Below, piece by piece: positions 53,279 to 63,061 of a stretch of DNA of 64,000 nucleotides. Where the stretch lies: the NCBI GenBank assembly GCA_963665525.1, contig OY762280.1, positions 4,092,001-4,156,000 of the forward strand, written 5' to 3'. The translations under genes were made by a program, and so were the position numbers. The notes beneath the pieces were generated by a model, which searched no databases, had not been told where the DNA came from, and saw only the letters and a list, made by a program, of their open reading frames with translations. The stretch is from UBA12077 sp963665525. Lineage in GTDB: Bacteria; Bacteroidota; Bacteroidia; Bacteroidales; UBA12077. Within the stretch, counting starts at the first letter, position 1; every line of letters begins with the position of its first letter.

Positions 53279-56200
53279 TTACCATCCTCCACCACTAATT
53301 ATAAACCCGGTTGTATAATCAACGTTATCTAACTGAAAAGGCATAGCAATGTAAGGTTCAAGAATAGCATAACCAAATAAGTTAATTCGTAGTGATGCTC
53401 CTAAACTATAAATGGGAGTATAATAATTTGGACTTGGATTCCAATAATACCTAATATCACTTGATTTTAACCAAGGAAAACGATCTTTCGACCATGCTAA
53501 ACCAGCATCGAAAAACAATACAATATCAGAAAATAAGTATCCTGATTTTATTAATGAAAACCTTTTTATTCCGGTAAATGGAAATCTTAGCTCAGAGTTA
53601 AAGACAATGATTTTACTACCTGCTATTTTGTTTGCATCCAAGTAGTGATCAGTATAAGAGCCTTCTGCTTTGTAAAAGGCGTTAAAATTATAACCTCTTA
53701 TCAAGTACTCATTTCCTAAATAAAGTGGATACAATTTATTGGCATCTTTCCCGTAACGCCCATAATGCATTGCACGAAAAGCAAGACTTATAGGTTTTAA
53801 AAAGAAATATTTACGTAAATCAATGGATAGATTTGTGATATCATATTCATCGAACATTTGTCCTACCTGGAAACGATATCGATAACCTATCATTGGTGAT
53901 GTGATCCCAAAACTAGAATTATCACCAACAAATGCCAGGTATGCACTTCCAACATTAAATGGTTCGGGAACATCTTTTGCTTTGTCTTTGGTTTGTCCTA
54001 GGTATCCATAAGGATAAGTTCCTTCCTGGTAATAATAATTCAGGCTGTCAATTCGATAACTATACCTTGAATATGATGCACCTCCTTCGAACCTTACTTT
54101 GGTAGAAAGTGGATACTGTGAAAAAAGAGATAGATTTTCCTCAAATACTCTTACTAAGCTATAGTTAACTACATCGTAATTGGATGCAGTATCACTGAAA
54201 GCATTTAAATACATGCCCCTGTATGGAAAGTGAGAAAAAGAACTACCCCAGGTAAAACGATTTTTTGAATTAATATAAGCCAGTTGTCCTCCAAAGTCGT
54301 ACACTTCTCCATTAATATTGAGCATGGTATAAATCTGATGTAATTTGAGCATATCGCTAAATAACATACTAACACCACCCGAAGCAAAGGTCCCATATGT
54401 GCTTTGTGCTACTCCAAATCCGGTTGATCCAATGTATTCTAATTCGAATTTAGGATCGTATGTTTGCACCTGGAATGAATCTTCAGGGAATGTCTTTTCA
54501 TAATTTAAATTATGATCTACAATATTAACAAGACGTCTTTTGCCGGGAGCCAAGGATTCAGCATCTAAATTAACAGCATATGCGTTAACAGGTATTTGTA
54601 GAAAATCTTCTGGTTTCGCCTTATAAATTTCATAGTTATCATTGCTGTATAAGGTATAAGCGACTTCTCCTGTTTCGCGAGCAACACTATATGCGGGAGC
54701 TAAGTCTGTAATTCCGCTTATGCCTGTAGCAAATTTTGTGAGTTTAAACACTTCGCCAGTGTGTAAGTGATAGCGATATAAATTCCTCATTCCATCGGCA
54801 TTGGATAAGAAATAAAGTGATGAATCGGATGGTGAGTACTGTGGACTAAAGATATTTGCTCCCGGGAACAGATCATATACAATGACCTGTTTTGTTCTTA
54901 ATTTTAAGATACATAATCTGTACGATCCATATATTTGTTTTTCGATATTTGAGTCTGGTCCTCGGTCTGATATAAAGGCTATTTCTGTTCCGTCGATCGA
55001 CCATGAAGGTTGCAAGTCAGAATGTAAGTCGTTGGTAAGTTGTTCAAGTTGACCTGTTTCTAAATCATATAAGTATAAATCACTTTTCCCACGAACTAAA
55101 CCATTAAATAAAATTGTTTTTCCATCGGGTGACCATTCCGGATTGATTAAAGCATCAATTCCTTCAATCTCGATTTCGCGTGTTGATTTAACTTTATTTT
55201 TATGCAGGGTAGCTATAAGAAATTTATTGGTCCCCTTACTAAATGTGGTCATAATATATTGTGTCCCATCAGGAGACCAACATCCTGCTTCTTCAATGTA
55301 ATTAAAATCGTCAATATGTGATTTTCTTAGCGAAGAGGTTAATTTTGATATTACTTTTCCTGATTCACTATCAGCTAAAAGTAAATCTATATTGATGACA
55401 TCTTTATTTGATAAGAAAGTAATTAACTTTCCATCATGACTTAATACCGGAGATAAATTTATTTCACCACCCTTTTCCTCATTAAACAGCAATTTACCAA
55501 CAGGAGCAATGGTATCTTTTAGAAATTGCTGGTGGTGGTTTTTAATTGAATTTTCCCAGAGTACAGATAAGCTATCTGTATCTACGTGTAAAAGTTTTTT
55601 TGTAGCAAATTCTAACCCTCCTCTAAGCGATGTGTAGAACAATGGTTGCATAATGTTATCGCCCCAAACACCGGTAATAAACGACCAAAAAGCATGACCA
55701 TATCGGTATGGAAAGTATTCCCCTGGCCTGCGGGTCATATCTCTTAAAGTCGGAATATCATCATTTATTACAGCATCTCTCATCCACATGGCTGTTCTGT
55801 TATCAGATGATCCAATGGATAAGAATTCTGCCATTCCTTCAATCATCCAAAGGGGAGTATTAGCAAGTGACTGAAATGATAAACTATCGTTTTCTCTTAC
55901 CAGATTATATTGAAATACATGGACCATTTCATGTCCGAGTACATGATCTGTTTCTTTGTTAGATACCATAACAGGAATGACAACCCTGCTTCTTAAACCT
56001 TCGGTAACTCCTCCTGTACCAACACCTATAATTCCAGAGATCACAGTTGTTTGTTTAAAGTCAGTCGTGTTGTTATATAAAATAATAGGGCTATTATTTA
56101 AAGAGTCAGCAAACATAGCAAAATGTCTCAAATACCATCTTTCTGAAAGTTGGCCAAGATTTAAAAGTACGGTATCATTCTTCAAATAATTATAAACCTC

Positions 56201-56323
56201 GAAATGTGGCGTATTGTAGACCTCAAAATCGAACTGATCGTACATGACCTTATTTTGACCAAATTGTGAAAAGCTATAAAAAGAAATTAAAATCAGTTGA
56301 ATGGTGATTAATATTTTCTTCAT
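53279..56323 (-). CDS. HExxH metalloprotease-like / TolB-type propeller / outer-membrane barrel protein
   Basis: A 1014-residue secreted protein with three parts. After a signal peptide (ISFYSFSQ), a gluzincin-like (peptidase MA) domain has HEMVH at 131-135 and the downstream Glu162 in WMIEGMAEF. A TolB/DPP-like beta-propeller follows from about 290 to 600 (LSHDGKLITFLSNKD, WSPDGTQYIMTTF, PEWSPDGKTILFNG). The last 380 residues are a beta-barrel ending with an aromatic Trp. It is probably anchored in the outer membrane with propeller and protease facing outward or into the periplasm. Substrate unknown. Confidence 0.72.
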   Translation of the reverse strand: MKKILITIQLILISFYSFSQFGQNKVMYDQFDFEVYNTPHFEVYNYLKNDTVLLNLGQLSERWYLRHFAMFADSLNNSPIILYNNTTDFKQTTVISGIIGVGTGGVTEGLRSRVVIPVMVSNKETDHVLGHEMVHVFQYNLVRENDSLSFQSLANTPLWMIEGMAEFLSIGSSDNRTAMWMRDAVINDDIPTLRDMTRRPGEYFPYRYGHAFWSFITGVWGDNIMQPLFYTSLRGGLEFATKKLLHVDTDSLSVLWENSIKNHHQQFLKDTIAPVGKLLFNEEKGGEINLSPVLSHDGKLITFLSNKDVINIDLLLADSESGKVISKLTSSLRKSHIDDFNYIEEAGCWSPDGTQYIMTTFSKGTNKFLIATLHKNKVKSTREIEIEGIDALINPEWSPDGKTILFNGLVRGKSDLYLYDLETGQLEQLTNDLHSDLQPSWSIDGTEIAFISDRGPDSNIEKQIYGSYRLCILKLRTKQVIVYDLFPGANIFSPQYSPSDSSLYFLSNADGMRNLYRYHLHTGEVFKLTKFATGISGITDLAPAYSVARETGEVAYTLYSNDNYEIYKAKPEDFLQIPVNAYAVNLDAESLAPGKRRLVNIVDHNLNYEKTFPEDSFQVQTYDPKFELEYIGSTGFGVAQSTYGTFASGGVSMLFSDMLKLHQIYTMLNINGEVYDFGGQLAYINSKNRFTWGSSFSHFPYRGMYLNAFSDTASNYDVVNYSLVRVFEENLSLFSQYPLSTKVRFEGGASYSRYSYRIDSLNYYYQEGTYPYGYLGQTKDKAKDVPEPFNVGSAYLAFVGDNSSFGITSPMIGYRYRFQVGQMFDEYDITNLSIDLRKYFFLKPISLAFRAMHYGRYGKDANKLYPLYLGNEYLIRGYNFNAFYKAEGSYTDHYLDANKIAGSKIIVFNSELRFPFTGIKRFSLIKSGYLFSDIVLFFDAGLAWSKDRFPWLKSSDIRYYWNPSPNYYTPIYSLGASLRINLFGYAILEPYIAMPFQLDNVDYTTGFIISGGGW

Positions 56324-56429
56324 AGTGGCATGTTTAGGTTATAAAATGGCCTTAATAATTATGCAAAATATACAATGTTTTTAAAAAGTGAAATCATTTT
56401 TTTAAAATTTTTATTTTGCAAAAAGCAAT

Positions 56430-56489
56430 ATGAAGTTATGGTTTACTCAAACAATTATTATTTTGCTCTTTTTGTTTATCAAAGAATAA
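56430..56489 (+). CDS. Possible 19-residue hydrophobic peptide
   Basis: An ATG frame of 19 codons, MKLWFTQTIIILLFLFIKE, one hydrophobic stretch flanked by charged residues, with a 7/8 -7-like TTATTTTG at 56411-56418 just upstream. It lies in the gap between the large barrel protein and the histidine kinase. So short a frame could arise by chance in AT-rich DNA. Confidence 0.15.
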   Translation: MKLWFTQTIIILLFLFIKE

Positions 56490-56501
56490 AAAGAACTAAA
56501 A

Positions 56502-57590
56502 TTATTTTGGTATGCTAAACGAAAATGTACTACCCTCGCCAAAAGTACTATCAACCCAAATTCTTCCTCCCCATTTATGGACAAATTCGTTGCAAATAAT
56601 TAAACCTAAACCTGTTCCTCTTTCATGATTGGTTCCTGGGGATAGGTTTTTCATTGTTGACATAAATATCTTGTTTAGTTCTTCTTCTTTAATCCCAATT
56701 CCTTTATCCACTATTTTTATGATATATTGAAGTTTTTCTTCTACAAGTTCGATTTGTATTTCGCTGTTTTTATAAGAAAATTTAATAGCATTTGAAAGAA
56801 TATTTCTGAAAACGGTATTTAACATGTTTTCATCAACTTCAACCATTAAATCATTATCCCAGTTTTTATGAATAGATATTTTTTTGGCTGAAGCAGCATG
56901 TATTAGCTTTCTTATGGTATTATCTATAAGATTTGTGATATTCAGTTTTTCAGGAGAGCATCTAATTTCATTTGTTTGGCTTTTCGACCAGTTTAACAGG
57001 TTATTTAACAAATCAAATGCATTTTTAGAGGAAGTGTTTATTGCTTGAATATATTTTTTGATATTTTCTGGAGAACTATTTTCAAAGGTTTCAAGAATAA
57101 GATCTGAATATCCAATGAGAATATTAAATGGATCTCTTAAATCATGTGATATAATTGATAAAAATTTATCTTTTAATTGAATGGCTTCCTCCAGTTTTTC
57201 TTTGCTTTCTTTTAGTTCGTCTTGTTCTAGTTTTCGTTCTGTTATATCTCTTGCAATACCCAACGAACCTATAATATTTTTATCTTTATCAAAAATAGGA
57301 GAAGCAGAACATTCTAAATAAACCAATTTTCCTTTGGGAGTTATAAAACCATGTTCGAAAATAGAACTTTCCCCTTTTAATCTTTCTTCTCGAAGTCTTT
57401 TTGCAAGTTCCTTATCTTTTGGAAGCATTAAATGATCGAATCGTTCTTTTTCAATTTCTTCTACCGTTGCTTCAAAAAGATCTTCAACGGATTTATTTAG
57501 AAATTTAATTTTTGAGTCGAGTGTAACAGTATATATGATATCACTTGCTTTTTCAGTAATATGCTTATAAAAATCATTGGATATGGTCAT
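56502..57590 (-). CDS. PAS-domain sensor histidine kinase (cytoplasmic)
   Basis: A 362-residue kinase without membrane helices. A PAS domain occupies residues 1-120 (IIYTVTLDSKIKFLNKSVED, GSLGIARDITERK). The dimerisation/phospho-acceptor helix has His149 in FLSIISHDLRDPFN. The HATPase domain carries N box FRNILSNAIKFSYKN, G1 IVDKGIGIKEEEL and G2 GTGLGLIICNEFV. No response regulator lies nearby. It follows rnhA by 42 bases on the same strand. Signal not known. Confidence 0.88.
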   Translation of the reverse strand: MTISNDFYKHITEKASDIIYTVTLDSKIKFLNKSVEDLFEATVEEIEKERFDHLMLPKDKELAKRLREERLKGESSIFEHGFITPKGKLVYLECSASPIFDKDKNIIGSLGIARDITERKLEQDELKESKEKLEEAIQLKDKFLSIISHDLRDPFNILIGYSDLILETFENSSPENIKKYIQAINTSSKNAFDLLNNLLNWSKSQTNEIRCSPEKLNITNLIDNTIRKLIHAASAKKISIHKNWDNDLMVEVDENMLNTVFRNILSNAIKFSYKNSEIQIELVEEKLQYIIKIVDKGIGIKEEELNKIFMSTMKNLSPGTNHERGTGLGLIICNEFVHKWGGRIWVDSTFGEGSTFSFSIPK

Positions 57591-57632
57591 ATTATTGAGA
57601 TTTAATCTTATTCCTTGAATATAGCTTGATTG

Positions 57633-58103
57633 TTAAAAAAGAGATTCATCTGAATTTTCATAGGCTTCATCAATTAATAAGTTTGATTTTTGAGAAGCTT
57701 CAACAGCGAGTCTGTCACAACGTTCGTTTTCAGGGATATTAGCATGACCTTTTACCCAATGGAATTTTACCTGATGGTTACGGTAAACTTTCAGAAATCG
57801 AATCCAAAGATCAGGATTTTTCTTTTTTTTAAACTGTACTTTTTCCCATCCAAAGACCCAGCCTTTTTCAACAGCATCGGCAACATATTTTGAGTCGGTG
57901 TAAATATCTACCGTACTATTTTCAAATTTTAATTGTTCCAGAGCTACGATTACAGCTAAAAGCTCCATGCGATTATTGGTAGTTTTTCTATATCCTTCAG
58001 AGAGTTCTTTGCGGTGTGGTCCGGCTTTCATAACAATACCATAGCCTCCAGGACCTGGGTTTCCTCGTGCCGCTCCGTCAGTATATATTACAATTCTTGG
58101 CAT
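57633..58103 (-). CDS. rnhA: Ribonuclease HI
   Basis: A 156-residue enzyme degrading RNA in RNA-DNA hybrids. The catalytic acids are Asp9 in IYTDGAARGNPGPGGYG, Glu47 in NNRMELLAV, Asp70 in YTDSKYV and the late Asp in NERCDRLAVEAS. HWVKGHAN is the conserved His loop. Normal length. Located upstream of the histidine kinase on the same strand. Confidence 0.95.
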   Translation of the reverse strand: MPRIVIYTDGAARGNPGPGGYGIVMKAGPHRKELSEGYRKTTNNRMELLAVIVALEQLKFENSTVDIYTDSKYVADAVEKGWVFGWEKVQFKKKKNPDLWIRFLKVYRNHQVKFHWVKGHANIPENERCDRLAVEASQKSNLLIDEAYENSDESLF

Positions 58104-58132
58104 TTTTTAAGTTTAGGTCATAAATATAGCAA

Positions 58133-58162
58133 AAAATAAAGGGATACCTGTAATGGTATCCC
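58133..58162 (-). terminator. Terminator of the S46 peptidase gene
   Basis: Stem GGGATACC (58141-58148) pairs with GGTATCCC (58155-58162), 6-base loop. On the minus strand it is followed by a T-rich run, so it ends the peptidase transcript. Confidence 0.75.
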
Positions 58163-58191
58163 CTTGTAAAATGTAAAATATGTATTTATAC

Positions 58192-60336
58192 TTATTCAAT
58201 AATGGTCATCTCATCGATAAGTCTCTGTGCTCCTGCAAATTTATCGATAATAAAAAGGGTATATCTTGCATCTACATTAATACAACGTTGTAGTTCGTTT
58301 TCGAAAACGATATCACCACTCATAGCTTCCCAGTTTCCATCAAAAGCAGTACCTATCAGTTCACCTTTGCCATTAATTACAGGACTTCCTGAATTTCCAC
58401 CGGTAATATCATTGGTTGTTAAGAAAGCTACTGGCATTTCTCCTGTTTCTAAAGCATATCTACCATAATCTTTATTGTTGTACAATTCTTTGAGTTTTTC
58501 AGGAACTACAAATTCCCAATTATTAGGATCTTCTTTCTCCATAACACCTTTGAGTGTTGTATAATAATTGAAATGTATTGCATCGGCTGGATAATAGTCT
58601 AGTACTGTACCATAAGTTAATCGCATGGTTGAATTAGCATCCGGATACATAGGAATTCCTTCTTTCATTTCTAATATACCAGCAATGTATAATCTTTGTC
58701 CTTTGTCAAAATCTTCATTGATTATTTTTAGTTCTGCCTTAAGCTCATCATATTTTTCATAAATTGATTTTGCTGCAATAAAAGCAGGATCTTTCTCCAA
58801 AATTTCTTTTGATGGATTTTCTAAAAACTGATATAATTTGTCTTTGTCTGTAAAAATTGAATTAGTAAAAAGATCATTAATATATGCTTTATAATTGTTA
58901 TTGTAATTGCTTTCAATGAGTGCATAAATACTTGGATAAAACTGTTTATCTGTTTTTTCTGCGAATGTTTTAAGCATTACAGGAGCAATCTTTTGATCTG
59001 TAGGAGCATGATAGTTTTTATAAAACTTCTCAGCATTTTCTTTGAGATCTTCAATATAGGTTTGAAGATTTGTACTTTCTGATTCTAAAGAATAATATAA
59101 ATCATCCGCATCATTGGCAATATCTATAATTTCAAAAGATCTGCGCATGGTTTCATAAATATATTGATGTGCATTTTTAACATCGGTTCGGTTTTGAACT
59201 GCTGATTCTATCAATGTTAAAGCATCTCCATATTTTTTGATTCTCTTTTTATTCTGGTTAACCCAATTGGTAAATTCGGCTTCTTCTGTTTTTTTCTTGT
59301 CTATAATTTTAAGTTGTTTCAAAGCTTTGTTCATCCCAATAGAGTTTTTCCAGTAGTTAGCAGAACTTGCATATTTAGATGCATATTTTATACGTACAGC
59401 ATCGTCGGCTAACATATCTTCTAATAAAAGTTCCTGGCGAATTCCACGTACATAAATTCTGTTGGTGTTGGTAACATTTATTAATTCGTCAACTTCTGTT
59501 GATGTCATATAACGATCAGTTCCTCCAGGGTAACCTAAAATCATGGCAAAATCATTCTTCTCAACACCTTTTAAGGAGATTGGTAAATGATGTTTTGGTT
59601 TGTAAGGAACATTTTCTTCTGAATAATCTGCAGGTTTATTGTCTTTTCCTGCGTAAACTCTGAACAATGAAAAATCACCAGTATGTCGAGGCCACATCCA
59701 GTTATCAGTATCAGCACCGAACTTACCAATAGATGACGGAGGAGCTCCTACCATCCTTACATCCGTAAATTTTTCGTAAACCAATAAGTAATATCTGTTT
59801 GCTCCAAAAAAGTCTTTTACCTTTGCACTATAATGTGTTCCGGCCATAGCTTCAAGTGCAATTTTCTTGCCTTCTAACTTTGCTGCTTTTTGTCTCTCAA
59901 GTTCTGTCATTTTTTTAGTAAATACAGCATGTATTTGATCTGTTACATCTTCTATTTTAACAAGAAAGGTAACGGATAATCCAGGAGTTGGAATTTCCTC
60001 TTCAAAAGACTTTGCCCAGAACCCATCTTTTAAATAGTCGTGATCTACGGTACTGTGTTTTTGAATAGAAGGATAACCACAATGGTGATTGGTTAAAATA
60101 AGTCCTTTGTCAGAAATAATTTCCCCTGTACAACCTCCACCAAAAATAACAATCGCATCTTTTAAACTGGTCGAGTTAATGCTGTAAATTTCTTCAGCGG
60201 ATAATTCGCAACCCATTTGTTGCATTTTTTCAATATTTAATTGTTGAATTAATGGTAATAACCACATTCCTTCATCTGCCTTTACTGAAAAATTTAAAAG
60301 CAGACCAATACTAAGAATAGTAAATAGCTTTTTCAT
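58192..60336 (-). CDS. S46 family dipeptidyl-peptidase, DPP7-like
   Basis: A 714-residue secreted serine dipeptidyl-peptidase with a signal peptide (LLLNFSVKA). The catalytic His lies in GLILTNHHCGY (His85), the catalytic Ser in TGGNSGSPVI (Ser649), and the conserved MWPRHTGDFSLFRVY region carries the Asp. Eighteen residues after the Ser is Gly667, equivalent to Gly666 of Porphyromonas DPP7, where DPP11 has Arg673. This points to hydrophobic rather than acidic P1 preference. It releases dipeptides for amino acid uptake, typical of protein-fermenting Bacteroidota. Confidence 0.9.
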   Translation of the reverse strand: MKKLFTILSIGLLLNFSVKADEGMWLLPLIQQLNIEKMQQMGCELSAEEIYSINSTSLKDAIVIFGGGCTGEIISDKGLILTNHHCGYPSIQKHSTVDHDYLKDGFWAKSFEEEIPTPGLSVTFLVKIEDVTDQIHAVFTKKMTELERQKAAKLEGKKIALEAMAGTHYSAKVKDFFGANRYYLLVYEKFTDVRMVGAPPSSIGKFGADTDNWMWPRHTGDFSLFRVYAGKDNKPADYSEENVPYKPKHHLPISLKGVEKNDFAMILGYPGGTDRYMTSTEVDELINVTNTNRIYVRGIRQELLLEDMLADDAVRIKYASKYASSANYWKNSIGMNKALKQLKIIDKKKTEEAEFTNWVNQNKKRIKKYGDALTLIESAVQNRTDVKNAHQYIYETMRRSFEIIDIANDADDLYYSLESESTNLQTYIEDLKENAEKFYKNYHAPTDQKIAPVMLKTFAEKTDKQFYPSIYALIESNYNNNYKAYINDLFTNSIFTDKDKLYQFLENPSKEILEKDPAFIAAKSIYEKYDELKAELKIINEDFDKGQRLYIAGILEMKEGIPMYPDANSTMRLTYGTVLDYYPADAIHFNYYTTLKGVMEKEDPNNWEFVVPEKLKELYNNKDYGRYALETGEMPVAFLTTNDITGGNSGSPVINGKGELIGTAFDGNWEAMSGDIVFENELQRCINVDARYTLFIIDKFAGAQRLIDEMTIIE

Positions 60337-60424
60337 AAATAGTTAAGATTTAAATAAAATTTCCCCAATTGTGTAAAACAATATACTTAGATGATAAAAA
60401 TAAGAACAAGTTTAATTTTTAATA

Positions 60425-60432
60425 TACCTTTG
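60425..60432 (+). promoter_or_regulatory. -7 element (TACCTTTG) for rlmN
   Basis: Exact TAnnTTTG, 40 bases upstream of the rlmN ATG. Confidence 0.5.
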
Positions 60433-60472
60433 TTCGGGATTTTTGTTCAAAACAGATCAAAACTAACTTATT

Positions 60473-61516
60473 ATGAAGGAAATAAAATTAGATATACTTT
60501 CACTTTCGCTTAATGAAATCAAGGAGTTCCTAACTGAAAAAGGAGAAAAAGCATTTCGCGCAAAACAAATCTATGAATGGTTATGGAAAAAACCTGTAAA
60601 TAGTTTTGAGGCCATGACAAATATTTCAAAGAATTTAAGAACTCTTTTAGATGAGAACTTTTTTATTCAAGCTGCTCATGTTTATGAGATGCAAGTAAGT
60701 AAAGACAAGACGATTAAACTTGCATTTAAGTTATGGGATGGATTTTTAGTTGAAGGTGTTCTTATTCCAACTGAGGACAGAGCTACTGCATGCATATCGT
60801 CACAGGTGGGATGTAATTTAGGGTGTGAATTTTGTGCCACAGGAAAATTAGGTTTCAAACGAAATTTATCGGTAGGAGAGATTTATCATCAAGTAGTTGA
60901 GATTGCAAAAATGGCTGCTGAGAAATATAATCTTTCTTTAACAAATATTGTTTTAATGGGAATGGGAGAGCCCTTGCTGAATTACAATAATGTACTTGAG
61001 GCTATGGCTATGGTTTCTTCTGAGAATGGTTTAGGAATGTCGCCTCAAAGAATTACCTTGTCAACTGTGGGATTACCACGAATGATTAAAAAATTAGCCG
61101 ATGATCAGATAAAATTTAATTTAGCCGTTTCATTACATTCTGCAAATGATAAAAAGAGAACGGAGTTTATGCCTGTAAATCAGAAAAATTCATTGTCAGA
61201 TCTTCGTGATGCCTTGGTTTATTTTAATGAAAAAACAGGACAGCGGATTACTTTTGAATATTTACTAATGGATGGCATGAACGATTCTTTGAAGGATGCC
61301 AAGGAATTGGCAGAGTATTGTAAAAGTTTTCCTGTTAAAATAAATATTATTGAATACAATTCAATCAGTGATAAACGATTTAAAAGATCATCGAACGATG
61401 CTTTTAATGAGTTTGTTACTTTCTTAAAAAGTCGAAATCTAGTGGTGAATGTTCGCCGTAGTCGTGGTCAGGATATTGCAGCTGCTTGTGGACAATTAGC
61501 CGGGAAGAAGAAATAG
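60473..61516 (+). CDS. rlmN: 23S rRNA (adenine2503-C2)-methyltransferase RlmN (also tRNA A37)
   Basis: A 347-residue radical-SAM methyltransferase. The [4Fe-4S] CxxxCxxC is Cys114/118/121 in GCNLGCEFCATG, and Cys339 near the C-terminus (DIAAACGQLAG) is the methyl-carrying residue of the family. MGMGEPLLNY and LAVSLHSAND are conserved. Normal length. Confidence 0.95.
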   Translation: MKEIKLDILSLSLNEIKEFLTEKGEKAFRAKQIYEWLWKKPVNSFEAMTNISKNLRTLLDENFFIQAAHVYEMQVSKDKTIKLAFKLWDGFLVEGVLIPTEDRATACISSQVGCNLGCEFCATGKLGFKRNLSVGEIYHQVVEIAKMAAEKYNLSLTNIVLMGMGEPLLNYNNVLEAMAMVSSENGLGMSPQRITLSTVGLPRMIKKLADDQIKFNLAVSLHSANDKKRTEFMPVNQKNSLSDLRDALVYFNEKTGQRITFEYLLMDGMNDSLKDAKELAEYCKSFPVKINIIEYNSISDKRFKRSSNDAFNEFVTFLKSRNLVVNVRRSRGQDIAAACGQLAGKKK

Positions 61517-61609
61517 GTTAAATTTTTTGGAATAGAATTTAGATGTAATTATTAGTTGCAGCTTTAATATTTTTTGAGCGTCTTTTCAAGAAAAAATAAG
61601 AAAGACCTT

Positions 61610-62434
61610 ATGAAAAAACTATTATTACTTCTACAAATTGTTTTTACTTTTAATAACTTATTTGGACAAAATGAAGCTTTACCTAAAGCTGAAATTATGA
61701 CACTTGGTGTTTTTCATTTTGCCTATCCAAACTTAGATGTAGTAAAAACAAGAGAAGAAAACAAAATTTCTGTTCTTGATGAACCATATCGATCAGAAAT
61801 AAAAGCTATTGCTTATGCTATTTGTGAATATAAGCCTACTATTATAGCTGTAGAAGTTGATCCTGACAAACAAAATAAAATAGATTCTCTTTATAAACTT
61901 TATAATGAAGGTAAGTTTGATCTGAAAAAAGGTGAAGAATATCAGTTAGGTTTTAGGATTGGGAAAAGCTTGGATATTCCTAAAATATATTGTATCAATG
62001 ATTGGGGAAGATATTATAAAGATACAGAAGAAATATTTGAAGATAGCATACGCTTGGCTAAATTTGAAAAGTACTACTATTCTAATATGAATGAAAGTGT
62101 AGAAGCACCTAAAGTTACAAGTATTATGGATGAATTGTATAGCTTGAATAATCCGGAAGTTATCAAAAAACGCTTATCGGTATATTTGCAGGTTCCATTC
62201 AAATATGAAGAAAATGAAGGTGATTTTACAGGAGTTGATTTTGAGACAGGACGATGGTTTAGCAGAAATCTGAGAATTTTCAGAAATATCCAACGAATCC
62301 CTGTAAATGAGAACGATAGGATATTGTTAATTATTGGAAGAGAACATTTGAATTTGTTAAACTGGTATTTTGATGTGTCAGAAGAATTTGAATTGGTTTC
62401 TCCTTTACCATATATAGAAAAGGCTAAAAAATAA
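61610..62434 (+). CDS. DUF5694 family secreted protein
   Basis: A 274-residue protein with a signal peptide (TFNNLFGQ). Conserved positions MTLGVFHFAYPN, IIAVEVDPDKQNK and LLIIGREHLNLL recall the histidine/glutamate pattern of the TraB/TiKi-like fold, but no activity is established. The frame opens with TTG at 61574; the ATG at 61610 gives the signal peptide. It ends 12 bases from the convergent rnhB stop. Confidence 0.7.
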   Translation: MKKLLLLLQIVFTFNNLFGQNEALPKAEIMTLGVFHFAYPNLDVVKTREENKISVLDEPYRSEIKAIAYAICEYKPTIIAVEVDPDKQNKIDSLYKLYNEGKFDLKKGEEYQLGFRIGKSLDIPKIYCINDWGRYYKDTEEIFEDSIRLAKFEKYYYSNMNESVEAPKVTSIMDELYSLNNPEVIKKRLSVYLQVPFKYEENEGDFTGVDFETGRWFSRNLRIFRNIQRIPVNENDRILLIIGREHLNLLNWYFDVSEEFELVSPLPYIEKAKK

Positions 62435-62446
62435 ACAACAAAGGTT

Positions 62447-63061
62447 TTATAAATCTAGTTTTAATTGTTCGTCTAGTAAACGAAACGACATTCTGTGATA
62501 AGGAGTTGTTCCATATTGTTTAATGGCAGCCCGGTGTTCTTTCGTTGGATAAGCTTTATTCTTTTTCCAGTTATATTCAGGATGTTTTTCGTCTAATTCA
62601 TTCATGATATCGTCACGATATGTTTTGGCAAGTATAGAAGCTGCTGCAATCGAATAATATTTAGCATCACCTTTTACAATGGTTTGATAAGGAATGTTCT
62701 GGTATTTAATAAACTTATTTCCATCGACGATAATGTGTTCGGGTTTTGTGCTTAATTTATTCAATGCTTTGTGCATTGACATAATCGAGGCTTTGAGAAT
62801 ATTTATTTCGTCTATTTCTTTGTTATCGCATATTCCTATTGCAAAAGCAATGGCTTGTTCCTCTATTTCTTTTCTTAATTCGTAGCGTTTTTTTTCGCTA
62901 ATCTTTTTTGAATCGTTTAACACTGGATGAGTAAAATCTGGAGGTAATATAACTGCTGCTGCAACAACAGGTCCTGCAAGACATCCTCGTCCGGCTTCGT
63001 CGCAACCGGCTTCTACAACTCCTTCTTTGAAGAAACTTTGTAAACTTTCGTATTTATTCAT
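62447..63061 (-). CDS. rnhB: Ribonuclease HII
   Basis: A 204-residue enzyme removing ribonucleotides from DNA. The catalytic acids are Asp21/Glu22 in GCDEAGRGCLAGP, and further acids lie in IIVDGNKF and SILAKTYRDDIMNEL; KGDAKYYSIAAAS is conserved. The start overlaps the end of the upstream glycosyltransferase gene by 8 bases, so they are translationally coupled. Confidence 0.95.
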   Translation of the reverse strand: MNKYESLQSFFKEGVVEAGCDEAGRGCLAGPVVAAAVILPPDFTHPVLNDSKKISEKKRYELRKEIEEQAIAFAIGICDNKEIDEINILKASIMSMHKALNKLSTKPEHIIVDGNKFIKYQNIPYQTIVKGDAKYYSIAAASILAKTYRDDIMNELDEKHPEYNWKKNKAYPTKEHRAAIKQYGTTPYHRMSFRLLDEQLKLDL

